Positions 12,231 through 25,190 are shown, numbered from the stretch's first letter. The stretch is 64,000 nucleotides of DNA from Parus major (GCF_001522545.3 NC_031770.1:29747864-29811863); one strand, 5' to 3'. The notes: generated by a model from the sequence alone, not told the origin. Numbers and translations: made by a program.

Positions 12231-15200
12231 TCAAAACGCCCCAAACTTTTTCACCTTTTATTAGAAGAACATTGTAATTGGTTTTTTTTCCCCGTTACCC
12301 CTGTCAATTATTCTGCCACTCACTTTTTATCCACTCGGTCGTTCACAAGGCTGTTGGTATATAGTTACTCTGGGACTTGAAGAAAATATCCTTACAGAGT
12401 TGCAGGCTGGTTTTGCTGCCAAGATACAGTCAAGCTTGACAGAAGCTCAGTACTTGTGCCATGAAGTAATAATGAGCTCAGGAATCTAGGACGCTCAATA
12501 TTGAATATTCATGTGTCTGTTGTGCTTGTGTGTGAAGTTGGCCATGTATGTTACAGCCTCATAAAAGAGTAATAAATGTAAGGATATCCTTTTTTGATGA
12601 TACATATTGAATGATGCCACTCATGTGTTTTATTTGTTTTAAATATTACATTACAAAGGTTTATTTAATAAATTTGTACTTGTAGAATTAGGACAAAAGG
12701 TTTTATTTACACTTAATGTAGTTCTCTTTGTTACTTCTCAACCTGCTAGTTTTACATTCTTTACTAACTGGCATCTTTGTTAATACCCTTAATTCAATTC
12801 TGGCTGATGTATAAAGAATAAACCTTTTTTCCCTCAGGATTTCATGTTTCAGCAGACAATGTTAAGAGTAAAGGATCCTAAGAAGTCATTGGATTTCTAT
12901 ACAAGGGTACTTGGAATGACGTGAGTAGAATTTGTATGCCATGTTAAGTTTGGGCTTTTCTCCTGTTCTTCTGAAAATTATTATATTTTTGGATGTAATT
13001 ATACTAAGTGGTCTAATGACATAAACAGTGCTGGCCCATCAGTTGATGCTCAGTTGAGCAATCTGGCAGTAAGCTGCAGATGTCTGAGCTCAAATGAACT
13101 AATATTTGCCTTGACTAGAAATTCCTTTTTTTCTTAAATAGGTCATTAATTATCAGTACAACTTGCTTACTTCCTCCTCACTGAGCCTGCAGCTAACTGG
13201 TTGCTTACTTTTGTGACTCTGCTTATAGTAAGGAGTCATTGTTAAAAATCTTGAAATTAAATTTTCTGCTAGTTCTCAGAGGTGGCTTACCTTCAATCAC
13301 ATGAGAACAAGGCAATAAAAGGTGAAGATAAGGTCTAATCTCAGTCTTTTGGAGGAGGCTTTTGGGAGGCAGATGCTCTGCAGTAGCCAAACACATTCAT
13401 GCTGTGGCTTTTTGTGCATTCTTGGCATTTGAGTTATTTCAAAACAAAATACTATGTTTTTAAGCATCTTGAGATGTGTTCAGACTAAAGTAAAATAAAT
13501 TACTTCCACTGTAGTGAAAATGTGTGAAAATAAAAATTAAATTTCTTGTAAAAAAAGAAATTATATTATTTTGCATGCCTGCTTGTTCCAGTTAAATGTC
13601 CTACATAAAAACATATGTCTCATGTATTTTTAATTGATTTGTCACATCTGAAAGGGATTTTGTCATTATAGCTAGCTATTGAAACTGTAACTGTACTTCA
13701 TCGAAAAGTATGTTTGCTGTGTTCTCAAACTTTGGTGTCAGTGAGCTCTCCAGAATGAGTAAGATTCAAAGTAGATCTTTTTATTCCTTAGTGAAATTTT
13801 AAATTGGTTAGAGATTTTCATGTGAAAACACAGTCAAGTATCAGTGTGAAAACCTGAAGATGCAAGCCTTTGTACTGACTTTTCTATTCAGTTACTGGTA
13901 ATTTGGTGTCTAAACATCTGATTTTTTAAAATTTTGTAGGTTTGTAATGTGTTCTGGAGTGTTTTTATTTGATAGTTTAAAATGTAGCTATTTCAAGGTG
14001 TGGATTATAGAAAAGCAAAAATTAATGGAAATAATTCTTCCATAGGGGAAGCATCTTGGTTTATTTGCAAGCTACCTGACTACCCTTTTAACTTACTATT
14101 TCAAAATAATTGTTCCCATTTAGACTGCTTCAAAAATTTGACTTTCCTACTATGAAGTTCTCCCTCTATTTCCTGGGGTATGAAGATAAAAACAATATCC
14201 CAAAAGAGAAAGCTGAGAGAACAACTTGGACCTTCTCTAGAAAAGCTACACTTGAACTGACACAGTAAGTGTTTATGTAAAGAGAGATGACACTTAGCTA
14301 ACAGTGATTAAACAGTATTGGATAAGTGTAAACCCCATTAATTGAATAAAAATTTTAATGATTACTGTGGATACATCTTCACTGTCATACATCCTTAAAA
14401 TATATCTGAGATTGTATACTTGGAAAGGTTAATCTTCCTCTTTCAGAGCTGTTTCAAACTGCTAGGTGAACATTTATATGAAAGAGTACTTGCTGTATTT
14501 TATATGCATGCCATCTGGGTAAGTAACTTAGGGAAACGCAACGTGGCTAGACCTTTATTTGGCTCCCTAAAGCATCCTAATAATGGGACCTATTGCTTTT
14601 GGAATCTAATCTAAAGGGGTATTAAGTCAAAATACATGCTTCCTGTAAACAGAACAATTTAGTAATGCGACTAATCATTATAATTGTGCAGAAACAATCT
14701 CCCAAATGCTGTCTTAGTTAACTCCAGGGCTTGCTACCCTCACTTGTTGTTCCTCAGGGATGGCAGATACACTGACTTGTGCAGCAAAATCTTTATAATC
14801 TCACTGAGACAGGAGTGTTTCTGACACATTCAAATGTAAATCATAAATAATAGTGAAGGAAGGTGAACATGACTGGATTAGCCCCAACAGCACCCCTGGA
14901 GACCATGACTGGGGAAGATCTTTGTGTTTAATGAATGCAGCCAACAGCTGAAATTCTCTGGTTTTTTAGGAGAAACAACTTACCCTCCCCCAAAGAAACT
15001 GAACATTTAGTATTTGTTAATTTTAATGCTTTTCTTCAATATGTAATAATTTTTCTTACAGCAACTGGGGCACTGAAAATGATGACAGTCAGTCTTATCA
15101 CAATGGCAATTCAGATCCCCGAGGATTTGGTAGGTCTTTAGTCTTGTGTTTATAGTTTCTAAGCTTTGAAATAAAATGTACTAACTCTTGGAAAGAAGGG

Positions 15201-18116
15201 AACTTGCCTTTTGCCCTTTATCTCTCTTCTTTCAACATGTATACTGTGAGAGATGTTGAAAATAAATGAGCCAATGTGTTTCAGAATAATGAGCCATAGT
15301 TAAACTCTTTATCAAGAATCTAATACTTTGGCGAGCAAACACATGCTAATTTTAACAACTGAGTGAAGAACATCAGTTGTGCCTGTGTATTATATTATCG
15401 TGGTGTTACAACTGATTTAATTTTGGATTTCTGCTGTATAATCCACTAGTTACTGATTTTCAGGTACAAGAACAATTCTTTTTTTTTCTGTAGCAGTGAG
15501 GATATTATTTATGTGGCTTGATTTGATACTCTGAGTGCTTGTAAGGTCACTTCTGTGAAATAAGTTTCACACTCAGTCCAGCCACTTGACATTTAAAGCT
15601 CCTGAACTGATTTGTAAACTCAGTCCTTGTGTTGCACTTGTGTCAGTCTCTGCAAAAACAGCATTAACAATAAACTCCATGTGCTGTTAAACAGCAAATA
15701 CAACAAAATCCTGTTATGGAGCTGTGCTTCAAGGAAGAAACTACCAATATAACAGTTTGATTGAAAATCTTGTTTTTTTCTAAAGAAAGCTCTTGTCTAA
15801 AGAGCATAAGATACTTCAATTTGAACTTTTGTATTTAAAAGGCATTATCAAAAGACAGCTCTTTGAAGAAGAGTAATCTTAATACCCAAAACGCTCTTGT
15901 TTCTGGAATGTTTTCTTAAATATAGTCATAGCTTATGTGAACTACAGCATGAAATACTAAACAAACCTTTTTCACAGAACCCTCGGCAATGCTTAAAATG
16001 CACTTCACTCTTTTTACCTTCTTGCACAGGACACATTGGAATTGCTGTTCCTGATGTCTATAAAACTTGTAAGAGGCTTGAAGAGCTGGGAGTGAAATTT
16101 GTGAAGAAACCAGATGATGGTAAGTCTTGATCAGAAATGCAAGTAATTTTTTTTTCCTTGGTTTTAATATAACCTGTCTAGGAGATCTTCCTGGAAAGAT
16201 GTGTAATGTGTTGCTAGGAATTGCCACTGCTTAGAGGTTTCTAGAACCAGTTACCCCTGCACCCCCTTATAGAGTGGGCAAAGTAGCAATAGATCCATCC
16301 CACTAACAATAATTTATCGGTCTGCTGTGTGCCTTCTGTAAGCAGCCTGACCTTCAGTAAAATTCACATTCTCTGTTGATGTCATAGTTTACATGTCATG
16401 TATACATGCCTGCCTAGAGTTGTTACAGAATTTACTGTAACATGGATCAAATTCACATGGCACATCTGCATGGTTCTTGTCTTAGGAAAATAAGCCAGAA
16501 AACATAATAGTTCCCACCCATTTAAACTGAGTCATTCTTGACTTTTCTGGCTATTTTCATGTAAATCCACCTAACACCTACTATACAACCTACTAGTTAC
16601 TGTATTTTTAACTATTCTGTTCAGCTTTGGTAGGAATAGCCCCATTAGTCTGTATGATAATTGACTTGCATAATGTATAGCACAAATGTCTAGAGAGTAT
16701 ATAAGCAAAGAATGTCTACGTGAAAATATCCCAAAATGCAGAAGTGGTGAGAAGTCTTGCATTTTTCAGTTGGATTCTCTTTCATAAAAAGAAATCTCTC
16801 ATGAGATTTTTAGGACTGATGCATTCAAAAACAGACATGTAATACTAGTAATTGGAAAGAGATTTTAACTGATTTTCATCTTATTCACTGTGTTCTCAGC
16901 TGAAGCAAAATAAGAAATGTAGCTGAAAACTTAACTTGATTCTTTGAATTAAGAACAGATCTTTTTATTTCTAGCATTTTAGAGTTTCTGAGCCTTTTTT
17001 AATTTGCCCATTTGTTAAACCCTGAGAGAGGCTTGAAATGAGAGTTGCTGACTTAGAGCTGTGCAGTAGTAGGAATGAAAGTACATAGAAGAACAAGCTT
17101 AGACTATAAATGGAGGGAATCACAAAAAAAACCTCCTGAAACAGACAAGGGGCAGGGGCAGAGCAAAAGCTCTTCTTTAAAATTCAGAAACAAAATTCAT
17201 GCAGCAAATTCCAAGGAGGAGAAGGAAGCTTTGGGCTTCACATTATTTGCAGAGCAGGCTGGGAGATCATGCATGGGGTTTATTTTCCTGCCTTACTGAT
17301 CAAACATCTGTTCTCTCAGTTGTTTTTGTGACTAGAATATATTAAGAGCTAGGCTGGTTCTGTTACAGTAAATAACTTAATGGAGCAACTATAACTACAA
17401 GTATGTGGTTAACACTTTAAAGGTAGCATGTTAAGCTGTGCTATCCTGATCTACTGTTGAAACAAACTCTTGGGGATCCTGATTTAATGAGTAATATGTT
17501 TTCCAACAGTAAAATTTATAACAATCATGTCCTACATTTCTCTGCTTAATGAAGTGATGCAGAAGTGTACTGTAAACCATGTCAGGGTAAAAATGTTAGG
17601 GTAAAATTTCAGTGTAGACTCAGGAATGATGGAAGATGAACAGAGCAGAGAAACACGGAATTTTATACCAGCAAAGCTAGTTCAAGAAAATATATGAAAA
17701 CATCCCTAGAGCACAAAAATATTTTTCTGAATTTTGAGAACAAACACTTACAGGGGCACATGGAAGAAACTTCAGTCAACAAAAGATGGAATTCCAAAGT
17801 GACTTTTTAACTACAGCTTTATTGAGAGTAGGATTGACAGTTGTGCATACAAAGACCTTATGATGATTAAAAACTAATCTGGATGTTTCTAGAATTATCC
17901 ATCTGAATTTGAACTAATTCCAATGCAAAAGGAAAAATATTTTTCAAAGTAGTTATATTTGACGTTTAGAACCACTTGTGTTGTCTTAATTTTATCTTTT
18001 CTTTTTTTTATTTTTTTTTTCTAATAGGTAAAATGAAAGGACTTGCATTTGTTCAGGATCCTGATGGCTACTGGATTGAAATTTTGAATCCTAACCACAT
18101 GGTGACTCTCACTTAG
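11799..18116 (+). CDS. GLO1: GLO1: lactoylglutathione lyase (glyoxalase I), complete, six exons
   Basis: Converts the hemithioacetal of methylglyoxal and glutathione into S-D-lactoylglutathione, the first step of cytosolic methylglyoxal detoxification. Exons 11799-11879, 12838-12920, 14124-14264, 15062-15129, 16030-16119 and 18028-18116 join to exactly 552 nt, 183 residues plus TAG; the human enzyme has 184. The start is the ATG in a CAACATGGCG context (A at -3, G at +4). All zinc ligands of the family are present: Gln33, Glu99, His126 and Glu172, equivalent to human 34, 100, 127 and 173. Conserved blocks include [20 protein letters not shown] and [13 protein letters not shown]. All introns are GT-AG and no damage is seen. 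It is head-to-head with DNAH8 and followed by BTBD9 on the same strand. Confidence 0.98.
12838..12920 (+). CDS. GLO1: GLO1 exon 2
   Basis: 83 nt, acceptor CCCTCAG, donor GTGAGT. Carries zinc ligand Gln33 and the [10 protein letters not shown] block. Confidence 0.97.
14124..14264 (+). CDS. GLO1: GLO1 exon 3
   Basis: 141 nt, acceptor ATTTAG, donor GTAAGT. Encodes [20 protein letters not shown] and zinc ligand Glu99 in ATLELTH. Confidence 0.97.
15062..15129 (+). CDS. GLO1: GLO1 exon 4
   Basis: 68 nt, acceptor CTTACAG, donor GTAGGT. Encodes [20 protein letters not shown]. Confidence 0.97.
16030..16119 (+). CDS. GLO1: GLO1 exon 5
   Basis: 90 nt, acceptor GCACAG, donor GTAAGT. Encodes [20 protein letters not shown] with zinc ligand His126. 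Confidence 0.97.
18028..18116 (+). CDS. GLO1: GLO1 exon 6 (coding part)
   Basis: 89 nt to the TAG stop. Encodes [19 protein letters not shown] with zinc ligand Glu172. Confidence 0.97.
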
Positions 18117-19330
18117 TTCTACTGAAGTGTATTGTCTAAGTAAGAGAGGCCCACTTTCAAATTCCTGGTGAAAATCTGTAACAGTGTTTGTGAAACCTGC
18201 TTAATAGAGAGGAATCAGTCACGTTCAGAGTCTCCTCCAAAACTATCCCCTGGGACCTCACTTGGATTCCTCTTTTCTTGTCCTGCGATGCCACTTCAAA
18301 TTGTTTCCAGTTAGTAATACTCAATCGTTTTCTGGAAGAGCACTTAAACAGATTCTCTTCTTGAACATTCATTATGTTACTATTTCAATAAACAGTGTCA
18401 AAAGGTATATGACCAGAAACTCACTGCATCTCACACTGATTAGATTTAAACTAACAAAAAACAAATCCTGTGTTACTACTGATGATCATCAACGAGGAGG
18501 TGAAAAGAAACTTCAGTGTATTTTTTTATGAAGTCAAAAGATCCTGAGGACTTCATGTCCTATGTTGAGGACTTCATGTCCTATGTTCTATACTAGAAAA
18601 TAAAATGTCTGGATAATTTTGATTGGAGTAGCAGCATGCTTACAAAAGTCATAATCTTTCTTAGATTATTCCAGGTAAAACTCTTTTAAGGAGCAGCCCT
18701 CAACAATCTTGCAAAAGGAAATTTTATAGAGGCAATAAATCTGTACAGCAGAAAGAATTCAGTCTTTCAGCTCAGCTTCTGACTGCTGACTGAGAGCCAA
18801 GGGAAGAGGTCTCATAGCTGCTAACTCACAATGACCCTTGTCGCTTTCAGCACTAGAAAGAACTTGCTCATAATTTTTGTTTAAGTAGAAGCCTGGGCTA
18901 TATTTAACTTAAATGCCCTGCATATTCTGCCTTAGGAAATTAATGAAAAGGAGTATCTGAAGCAACATTTTACTACTACTAGAGATCTAATCTGCCCACT
19001 TAAAAAAAAGTTATGGTATGTACCTGCAAGCAGCAGGAAAACATGTAGCATTTCCATGTGTTACATAGATTACTTGATTTTATGCAGTTTCTCATGTTGT
19101 AAACAGTGCAAATGATAAGTTTTTAAATCCCTTTTTTCTTCCAACAAGGAAAGAAAAATCCTCTGCCTTGTCTTACTCTGGTTTGACTAGCACCTAACTT
19201 TTTCAGTTATGTGGCTGTCAAATAATGTGTAGTGTAACCAAAGGCTAACAAATAGTTTAATGGCATTGCACTTCTCAATAAAGAGTGTCTCAGTTCACTT
19301 CTCAATAAAGCATTGGTGAAAACTACAAAA
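18117..19330 (+). other. GLO1: GLO1 3' UTR, probable, with several poly(A) signals
   Basis: AATAAA occurs at 18387-18392, 18599-18604, 19277-19282 and 19304-19309. A 3' UTR of about 1.2 kb ending at the last pair would be similar to the long mammalian GLO1 UTR; a short form ending near 18.41 kb is equally possible. A perfect 21-bp tandem duplication lies at 18546-18587. The end cannot be fixed from sequence alone. Confidence 0.5.
18546..18587. repeat. Perfect 21-bp tandem duplication
   Basis: Two identical adjacent 21-bp copies (18546-18566 and 18567-18587) built on GAGGACTTCATGTCC, within the likely GLO1 3' UTR. Confidence 0.95.
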
Positions 19331-19592
19331 AAATTTAAAGCACCTGTTGCTTTGTTGCTCATTGTTGAATTCTAGATGACTGAAAGGCTTGCTGTTTTGC
19401 TTTGAGGATTCTGTTTTGGATCATTGTACTCAGAAGTGAAACTTCCAATGGTCCTTTCCTGCGGACTCTTCATAGACCTCACTGGTACACCTCTTGTCTG
19501 TCTCCTGTACAGTCTTGGGAACCCAATTGCTGGGTGCTGGCCTGTGCCAAAGGGAGCTGATCACATGAAAACTGGGTGAGGTGTGATTCTAC

Positions 19593-19889
19593 TGAGAGAC
19601 GCACAGCTATTCACGAGTCTTCACAGAAGTAAGAGTGAACACCGTTTATTTCTATCTTTAGCACACCTTTTATAGGGTTTTACAGGGTCTGCAGGCTAAG
19701 CAAGTTACTATTGGCTAATACACACAGGTTTACATTTTTTCTCCTGTACACAAGGATATTGTTTTGCTTTATTCTCTCTCTTGCAGGAAAGTTTCAAGGA
19801 CTTTAGTCTTTAATATCACGACTTATTCCAGAAGCTGGTTTGTGCGGACAGGCCTTTCATGCCCACCTTCTGTTAAAATATCACCTACA
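19593..19889 (-). mobile_element. 3' LTR of the provirus (family A)
   Basis: 297 bp, ends TG...CA. Read on the minus strand it has a TATA box (complement of plus 19667-19675) followed by AATAAA (complement of 19645-19650), in the expected U3-R-U5 order. By eye it differs from the other LTR at about 14 positions. Confidence 0.9.
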
Positions 19890-19910
19890 ATTCCCCCTTT
19901 CTCTTTTTGG
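19890..19910 (-). other. Polypurine tract of the provirus
   Basis: The minus strand reads AAAAAGAGAAAGGGGGAA immediately before the 3' LTR. This is the plus-strand primer expected at that position and it fixes the orientation. Confidence 0.8.
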
Positions 19911-19933
19911 ACAAACCAGGCTTTGGATGTGAC

Positions 19934-21574
19934 TCATTCTACATTTTTGCGAAGACAAGATAACATACAACTTAAAAGCATCATTTCAATTAACACTATA
20001 AGTAAAATCTGTCTTCCTTCTAGCACAAGAGATTTCAGCCATCCAGTGATAGATACTTCAGCTGGCAACCTAATGGGGTCACTATCTTCTTTCACGGCAT
20101 GTAACCTATCTTGTAGTTGTTGTAGTTGCTTACGGATGGAAACTGAATGATCAGTAAGATTCAAGCAGCACATGCCTTCAAACTCCTCACAACCATGTCT
20201 TTGTGCCAAGAGCAAAAAGTCAATTGCAGCTTGATGTTGTAATACTACATGATGTACACTACTCACATCAGCAGAGAGTTCACTTAACATTGTGGATGTT
20301 AAGTTCAATTCTTTCTTAGTCTAACAAGCGAGCCTTTTTAGAGTTGCTAAGCCTTTAGCAGCAGCTGCTCCTGGAATAAAGAAGGAGGCTGCCTATATTA
20401 TATCATGATTCCAAAAGTCTGGGTTTCTAACATCATTACATTGTAATACATTTAGGCTTCGCTTTGACCGTTTGATATATTTTATTTTTTTTATTTTATC
20501 AGCTACATTCAGCAATTGGTGTAAACTTGGATGGAACAAAGTAAGTTTCCCAGGATAACAGGATCCTCTATGTGAATTAGCAGGAATTCCATTCCATGCT
20601 CTATCTCCACAGATTAGGAATATGGAACTAGGTAATGGCTTTGGTAATCATCCTGTGAGAATAAAAAGCTTTACTTTCAGTGTGAGTAACGAGATCAACT
20701 ATAGGGTTGACTGTAGCCCAGTGTTGCACCACCCCATTGCAGTGGCTCCCTGTCGGGTGTGGATGCTAACTCTGAAACAGAGAGCACAGTGCCTGTGGAA
20801 GTTGCAGGCCACATAGCTTTCTCAGTCTTGCCTGGGAAAGTGGCCTGTGAATTCATAAGGAGGAATTAAAACAATCCTCAGAGATAGAAAGCAGCCTTGC
20901 AGGTGCTGTTTGTCTGTTCCTTGTTTTCTTGCAAGAGAAGGGCGAGGGGTGGTGAACCCCACTGACCAATGATGGTGATGTGTTAGTTTACTAACCAATA
21001 AGAGTTTTCTTTTCTGTACTTTTCACGTATCAGTCTATAAAAAAGACCTGAGGTAATAAACCAAGAGAAATTTCTCCAGTTCGACTTCTTCATGGGAGGG
21101 TCTGTGTTGTTCTTTTTGCTGTTCCCAATAGAGCGACAGTTGGGGCTCAAACATTATCCATCCACCTGAGGTATTGGTGGAACCTAACAAGTCCAATTCT
21201 TCTGGGGGCCCTATGGTAACATTGAGAACTTCAATAATTTTTGCTTGCCAGCAGGCTTCAAGTTGTCTAGATGTGAGACCAATAGTGCAATTGCACTCTT
21301 GCAACATTGCTAATCGATTCAGTCAAGTCTCGTTATTAACCAAACCTTTAAATGCTTGAGGATCCCATTCAGGGACTTCTATGAAACAGGTGTGAAAAGG
21401 ATCTCTAGGTGTGGCTAGGCTCAAACATATTGATTTTTGGCCTGTCAAGTGTGCCAGAGTGATCCATATGTTCTGTCGCTTTTGGATGTTAGCTAGCAGA
21501 CAGTTAGGACTACACAGCACAATTACCATAAGCAGTTCGTTCCATGCAAATGACCACCATGATTGCAGAATCAC
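19934..21574 (-). pseudogene. Retroviral env remnant (SU and TM), interrupted
   Basis: Segments of one envelope gene are recognisable on the minus strand: SU pieces at 21323-21574 and 21139-21307, a further SU C-terminal part, an RSKR furin-type cleavage motif (20459-20470), then TM. The TM ectodomain keeps a CX6CC motif (20165-20191) and an upstream hydrophobic/immunosuppressive-type helix, followed by a hydrophobic stretch. Reading frame is lost between segments, and a 345-bp solo LTR (20794-21138) is inserted in the SU portion. It cannot give an intact envelope as it stands. Confidence 0.8.
20794..21138 (+). mobile_element. Solo LTR, family B, nested in env
   Basis: 345 bp, ends TG...CA, plus orientation. 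It carries CCAAT boxes (near 20966 and 20995), a TATA box (TCTATAAAAAAG near 21035) and AATAAA about 20 bp further on. It is recognisably the same family as the element at 41466-41817 in reverse complement; for example both share 'ccaatgatggtgatgtgtt'. Being nested, it is younger than the provirus. Confidence 0.8.
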
Positions 21575-21779
21575 AGCTAAGGCTTTAACATTAAAGGAAC
21601 TTTCAAATATGCTTACTTTAACTCTTGAAGGGGGAATACTTACACTTTATACTAATATAAGAATTACTACACAGGCTAAACTATTTATCTTAAACTATTA
21701 TCTAACTACTTTTAACACACATGCTCTGGTATTCATGCAATCTAAGCGTGAAAGCAATTTGCTGAAAGGGTAAACACAC

Positions 21780-24470
21780 AACTACAATTTGTTTTATATA
21801 CAGTTAGATGGAGTTTCTACACTCTTTTGATCTTCCATAAAATTCTTCTTACAAACAATGATTTAATGCAATTCAGTCTTGGAACATCCGCTGCTCCCGT
21901 GATGTCAGCTGGCAGCCGATTGGTGACTGACTGAAGGCATCGATGTTTAGGTTGTTCTCCAGATCCTTCTAAATCTTAAAACAGAGAATAACTGAAAAAA
22001 AATTGGTAGAGACACAACATCATAATAACAACATAAAATTTCTGTTGGTAAACTGTGTAGTTTTCAGACACAACTGTGTTCTGACAGGTCCGCTTCCGAT
22101 CTTATTTGGAGTATCAAGGTTGTGTGGTGACTTCTCTGTTCACTGGATCTCATTTGTTCAGAGGCAGACAGTCTGGTCAGATGAACAGGTGACCTTTTTG
22201 AAACTTTCAACAAAACACAGACACTTCTCTCCCTGAAGTTAATGTATTACACTAATCAAATGCTTTTAGGGCATCAATTCTCCCCATTTAAAAAAAAAAA
22301 AAATGAGATGTATTTCTGTCATACACATCAACATTAACATGAAACTATATACACAATGAATAAAAACCTATAGCAGTTAAAAATCAATCAAATCATAAAC
22401 ATTATTAATAACATATGAAATATAAAACTACTATTAACCAGTAAAACACTGCACCAGCATCCCATAGTTTGCAAACAAACAGAACGCAAAAAAAATCAGT
22501 GAAGGATTGGATAACCACCTCCAGAAATGATTCTCCAAGCCCACTTCAAAATTGATCCAGCTGTCGTATTAATAGGGTCAAATTGCTAAGTCAAAAAATG
22601 ACTCAAAATCTGATTTGGTGCAAAAACATCTGGATCTGTTGGCAAACATTCTGTCTAGGTAAAGTCAAGGCTTGGCCAGGGTCTTAAGGCTTTAAACTGG
22701 AAAGATGCCTTTTAATTCATTTTCAAAACAAGGTTCTCAATAGTAGCTATGAGATGCTTGCAGCACAGCAAACTTAAAATGCATTTCTACAAAGCAAATG
22801 ATCAGAAGCCATAGATAGCAGACCAGTTAAACCATTCAGCAGTTGGTTTAATCTGAAGCCTCTCCCATGGCAGCTGACCCTCAGCAATGATACATTTTCT
22901 TGGAATTCTGGAAACACTGAAAAATAATAAACCTATAAAAAACAAAAGCTGCAGAGATTGCAACAACCACTAGAACTCTCAATGAAATTAAGGGTGTCAC
23001 AGACTGCATTCACTTCTACCCATATGCAGGTTCATCAGTGTTCTATCACAGCTGTTTTAGTTGTAGTCATCTTCATCTCTCTAGGAAAATAACTATACTT
23101 TGCAGTTTAAACAAGTGCCTCTAATAAAACATAAAACAATTTAAATTAATATTTAAACTTAATAAAAATTAATTGTGACAAAAGAAAATAACAAAACTTA
23201 ACCTCAAAAAATATCCAAGTTATAAAACTTAACTTAAAAACACTCAAGCCTAAAAATAATGAAACTTGACTTTTCTTAATTCTATTAACATTTAATGTAT
23301 ATTAGATAAAAACATAACTTAATCTTATTCTGTTATTACAAAAAGGCAACTAAAAGTTTGATATATACCTTTTAAACACAATATAACAATAACATGGATT
23401 CACTATAAAGATTATAAAAATGTAACTAATACATCACAGTTCTATGGCATTTGGCTTTAAAATAACTCACAATAATTGCAAATGCTATTAAAAATACTTA
23501 TTCACAACAGGAATTTGCCTAGTATATGCTTAAATTGGTTAGGATTTTAAAGTGTAGTTTTTCTAGAGAAAAACCAAAACAACACAGGATTTGGCAAGTT
23601 GCCATTCAGCTTCTGTAGCACTTTTCAGAAACATCAAGTCCAATTTTTTAACTAAAATCCAAATTAGTCTTTTTGTTTTATATAACAAAAAGACTCACAT
23701 TGAAATTAGCTTATTAAAATTGTGGAAAAAACAAGCAAATTGGTAATATATGCTTTAACTTAACTTTGTCTTGTATAGTAAAGTTCTCTTAGCTATTTAT
23801 TTTTTAAACCATAAATCTCTTTTGTAGATAACATTAATTGAAAGGTTGTTTTCTTAGTAGCTGTAAAGCATACAATATTTTAACATTAGGTTTTAACACT
23901 AATTATTGCAAGGTAACTTCTGTTAGTATTCACTTTAAACACTTCTTTAAAAAAAGTGTCTTTTTGAACTTTCAAGGAATCACAGTAATTTCTTTAGTAA
24001 TATTCTAAAAACTGCAACTGCATAAACTCATAATTACTTAAAACACAAAATTAACTCTAAAAGGGTATATAAAAACATTTAAAATAAAACAATGAATCAT
24101 GACTTTTTCACAAACTGGGTACTATCCCAGTGCTTTTTCTTAGAGAGGGAGAAGGGGGAGTTAACTGCCCACTTTGCTGCTGCTCTCTGCTGCTGTTATC
24201 TTCACATCCCCCACATACTCTCTCAGAGAGGAAAAATGGAAAGAAAAAAAAAACCTCACAAAGTTAACTTGAACATATGCAGTTATTTCTCTCAATCTCT
24301 CTCGTTGTTTGCAGATAGAGGAAAAAGGGCACGATTTTACAAAAACAGGCAATGTTACACGAAAAGCCTCTCAGGGCCAGGTGGTAAAAATGGTGACCAT
24401 TGCAGCTTATCAACTCTTAATTACAGTGATGAATTTTGAACTAGATACCATATAGTTCACTATTTTTTGG
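21780..24470. other. AT-rich interior of the provirus, no coding signal
   Basis: Strongly A-rich on the plus strand (T-rich on the viral strand), with no long frame on either strand and no visible RT, protease or integrase motif. It occupies the place where the rest of gag and pol should be. Either these were deleted and replaced, or this is a noncoding cargo typical of the family. Confidence 0.6.
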
Positions 24471-24974
24471 CTATTTTGTCTCTCTTTGAAGCTGACTGAG
24501 CCACCTGTTTCTGCTCAACTGCTTCTGTAATTGTTCAGCGTGGCCTTGGAGCTTTTTCTGCACTGCCTCTGCCCCGGGGGTGCCTTTGTTCTCTGCGCAC
24601 ACCTCAGTGCTTTCCCCCATCGATGTGGCAGGAGATGACTGCTGCAGCAAGTCCGTCTTGGGCCCAGCCATGGCTTCTGAAGTGGTGGCTGTGACCCTGG
24701 ACTCAGACTTCGTATCTTTTAAGGTAGCCAACACAATTTTCCATATTGAACCGAGTGCTACTGCGACTTTACTCTTTTCCGTGATTGCTGTGTCCCACAT
24801 CAAAGCCCTTATATCCGTCCATTTTTCAACTGCTTGCAGTGGGGGCACCGTTAAGCACCCATGATTTTTAGCCCATACAACGAGCTTTCCCAGGTCCTTT
24901 TCCTTGACTGCTTCGCCTCATTTAACAAGAATGCTAAGAAGCAGTTTTTTAGCTGCCACAAACTCCACATCCAT
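24471..24974 (-). pseudogene. Retroviral gag 5' stub (matrix-like)
   Basis: From an ATG at 24974 a frame of 168 codons runs to a stop at 24471, broken by an in-frame TGA at codon 19 (24918-24920). The N-terminal part resembles a retroviral matrix domain (KLVVWAKNHGCL, then VEKWTDIRALMWDTA). The rest is polar and Gln/Lys-rich. Position just inside the 5' LTR supports gag. Capsid and nucleocapsid, including zinc knuckles, are absent. Confidence 0.65.
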
Positions 24975-25190
24975 TTTTCATGCAGCCACTGGGGGAAGGG
25001 GCACGACCCCTCACTTACTCCTCAACCTTTGGACTCCCCCAACGACCCAACGCCTTTTTCACTGCACTCAGATCGTTTATCCAGTACTGATGCGAGGTAG
25101 CGTCTATCTGCGCTCAGATCCACTCCACCAACCTTGGTCCAAGGCCTTGTCCCACCGTGCGTGGACCCGTTGAAGCCTCCCTGCCCGCAG

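Noticed and set aside
11589..12234. Long frames around GLO1 exon 1 on both strands
   Set aside because: They are CpG-island shadows. Only the 27 codons from 11799 to the donor are supported by homology and splicing.
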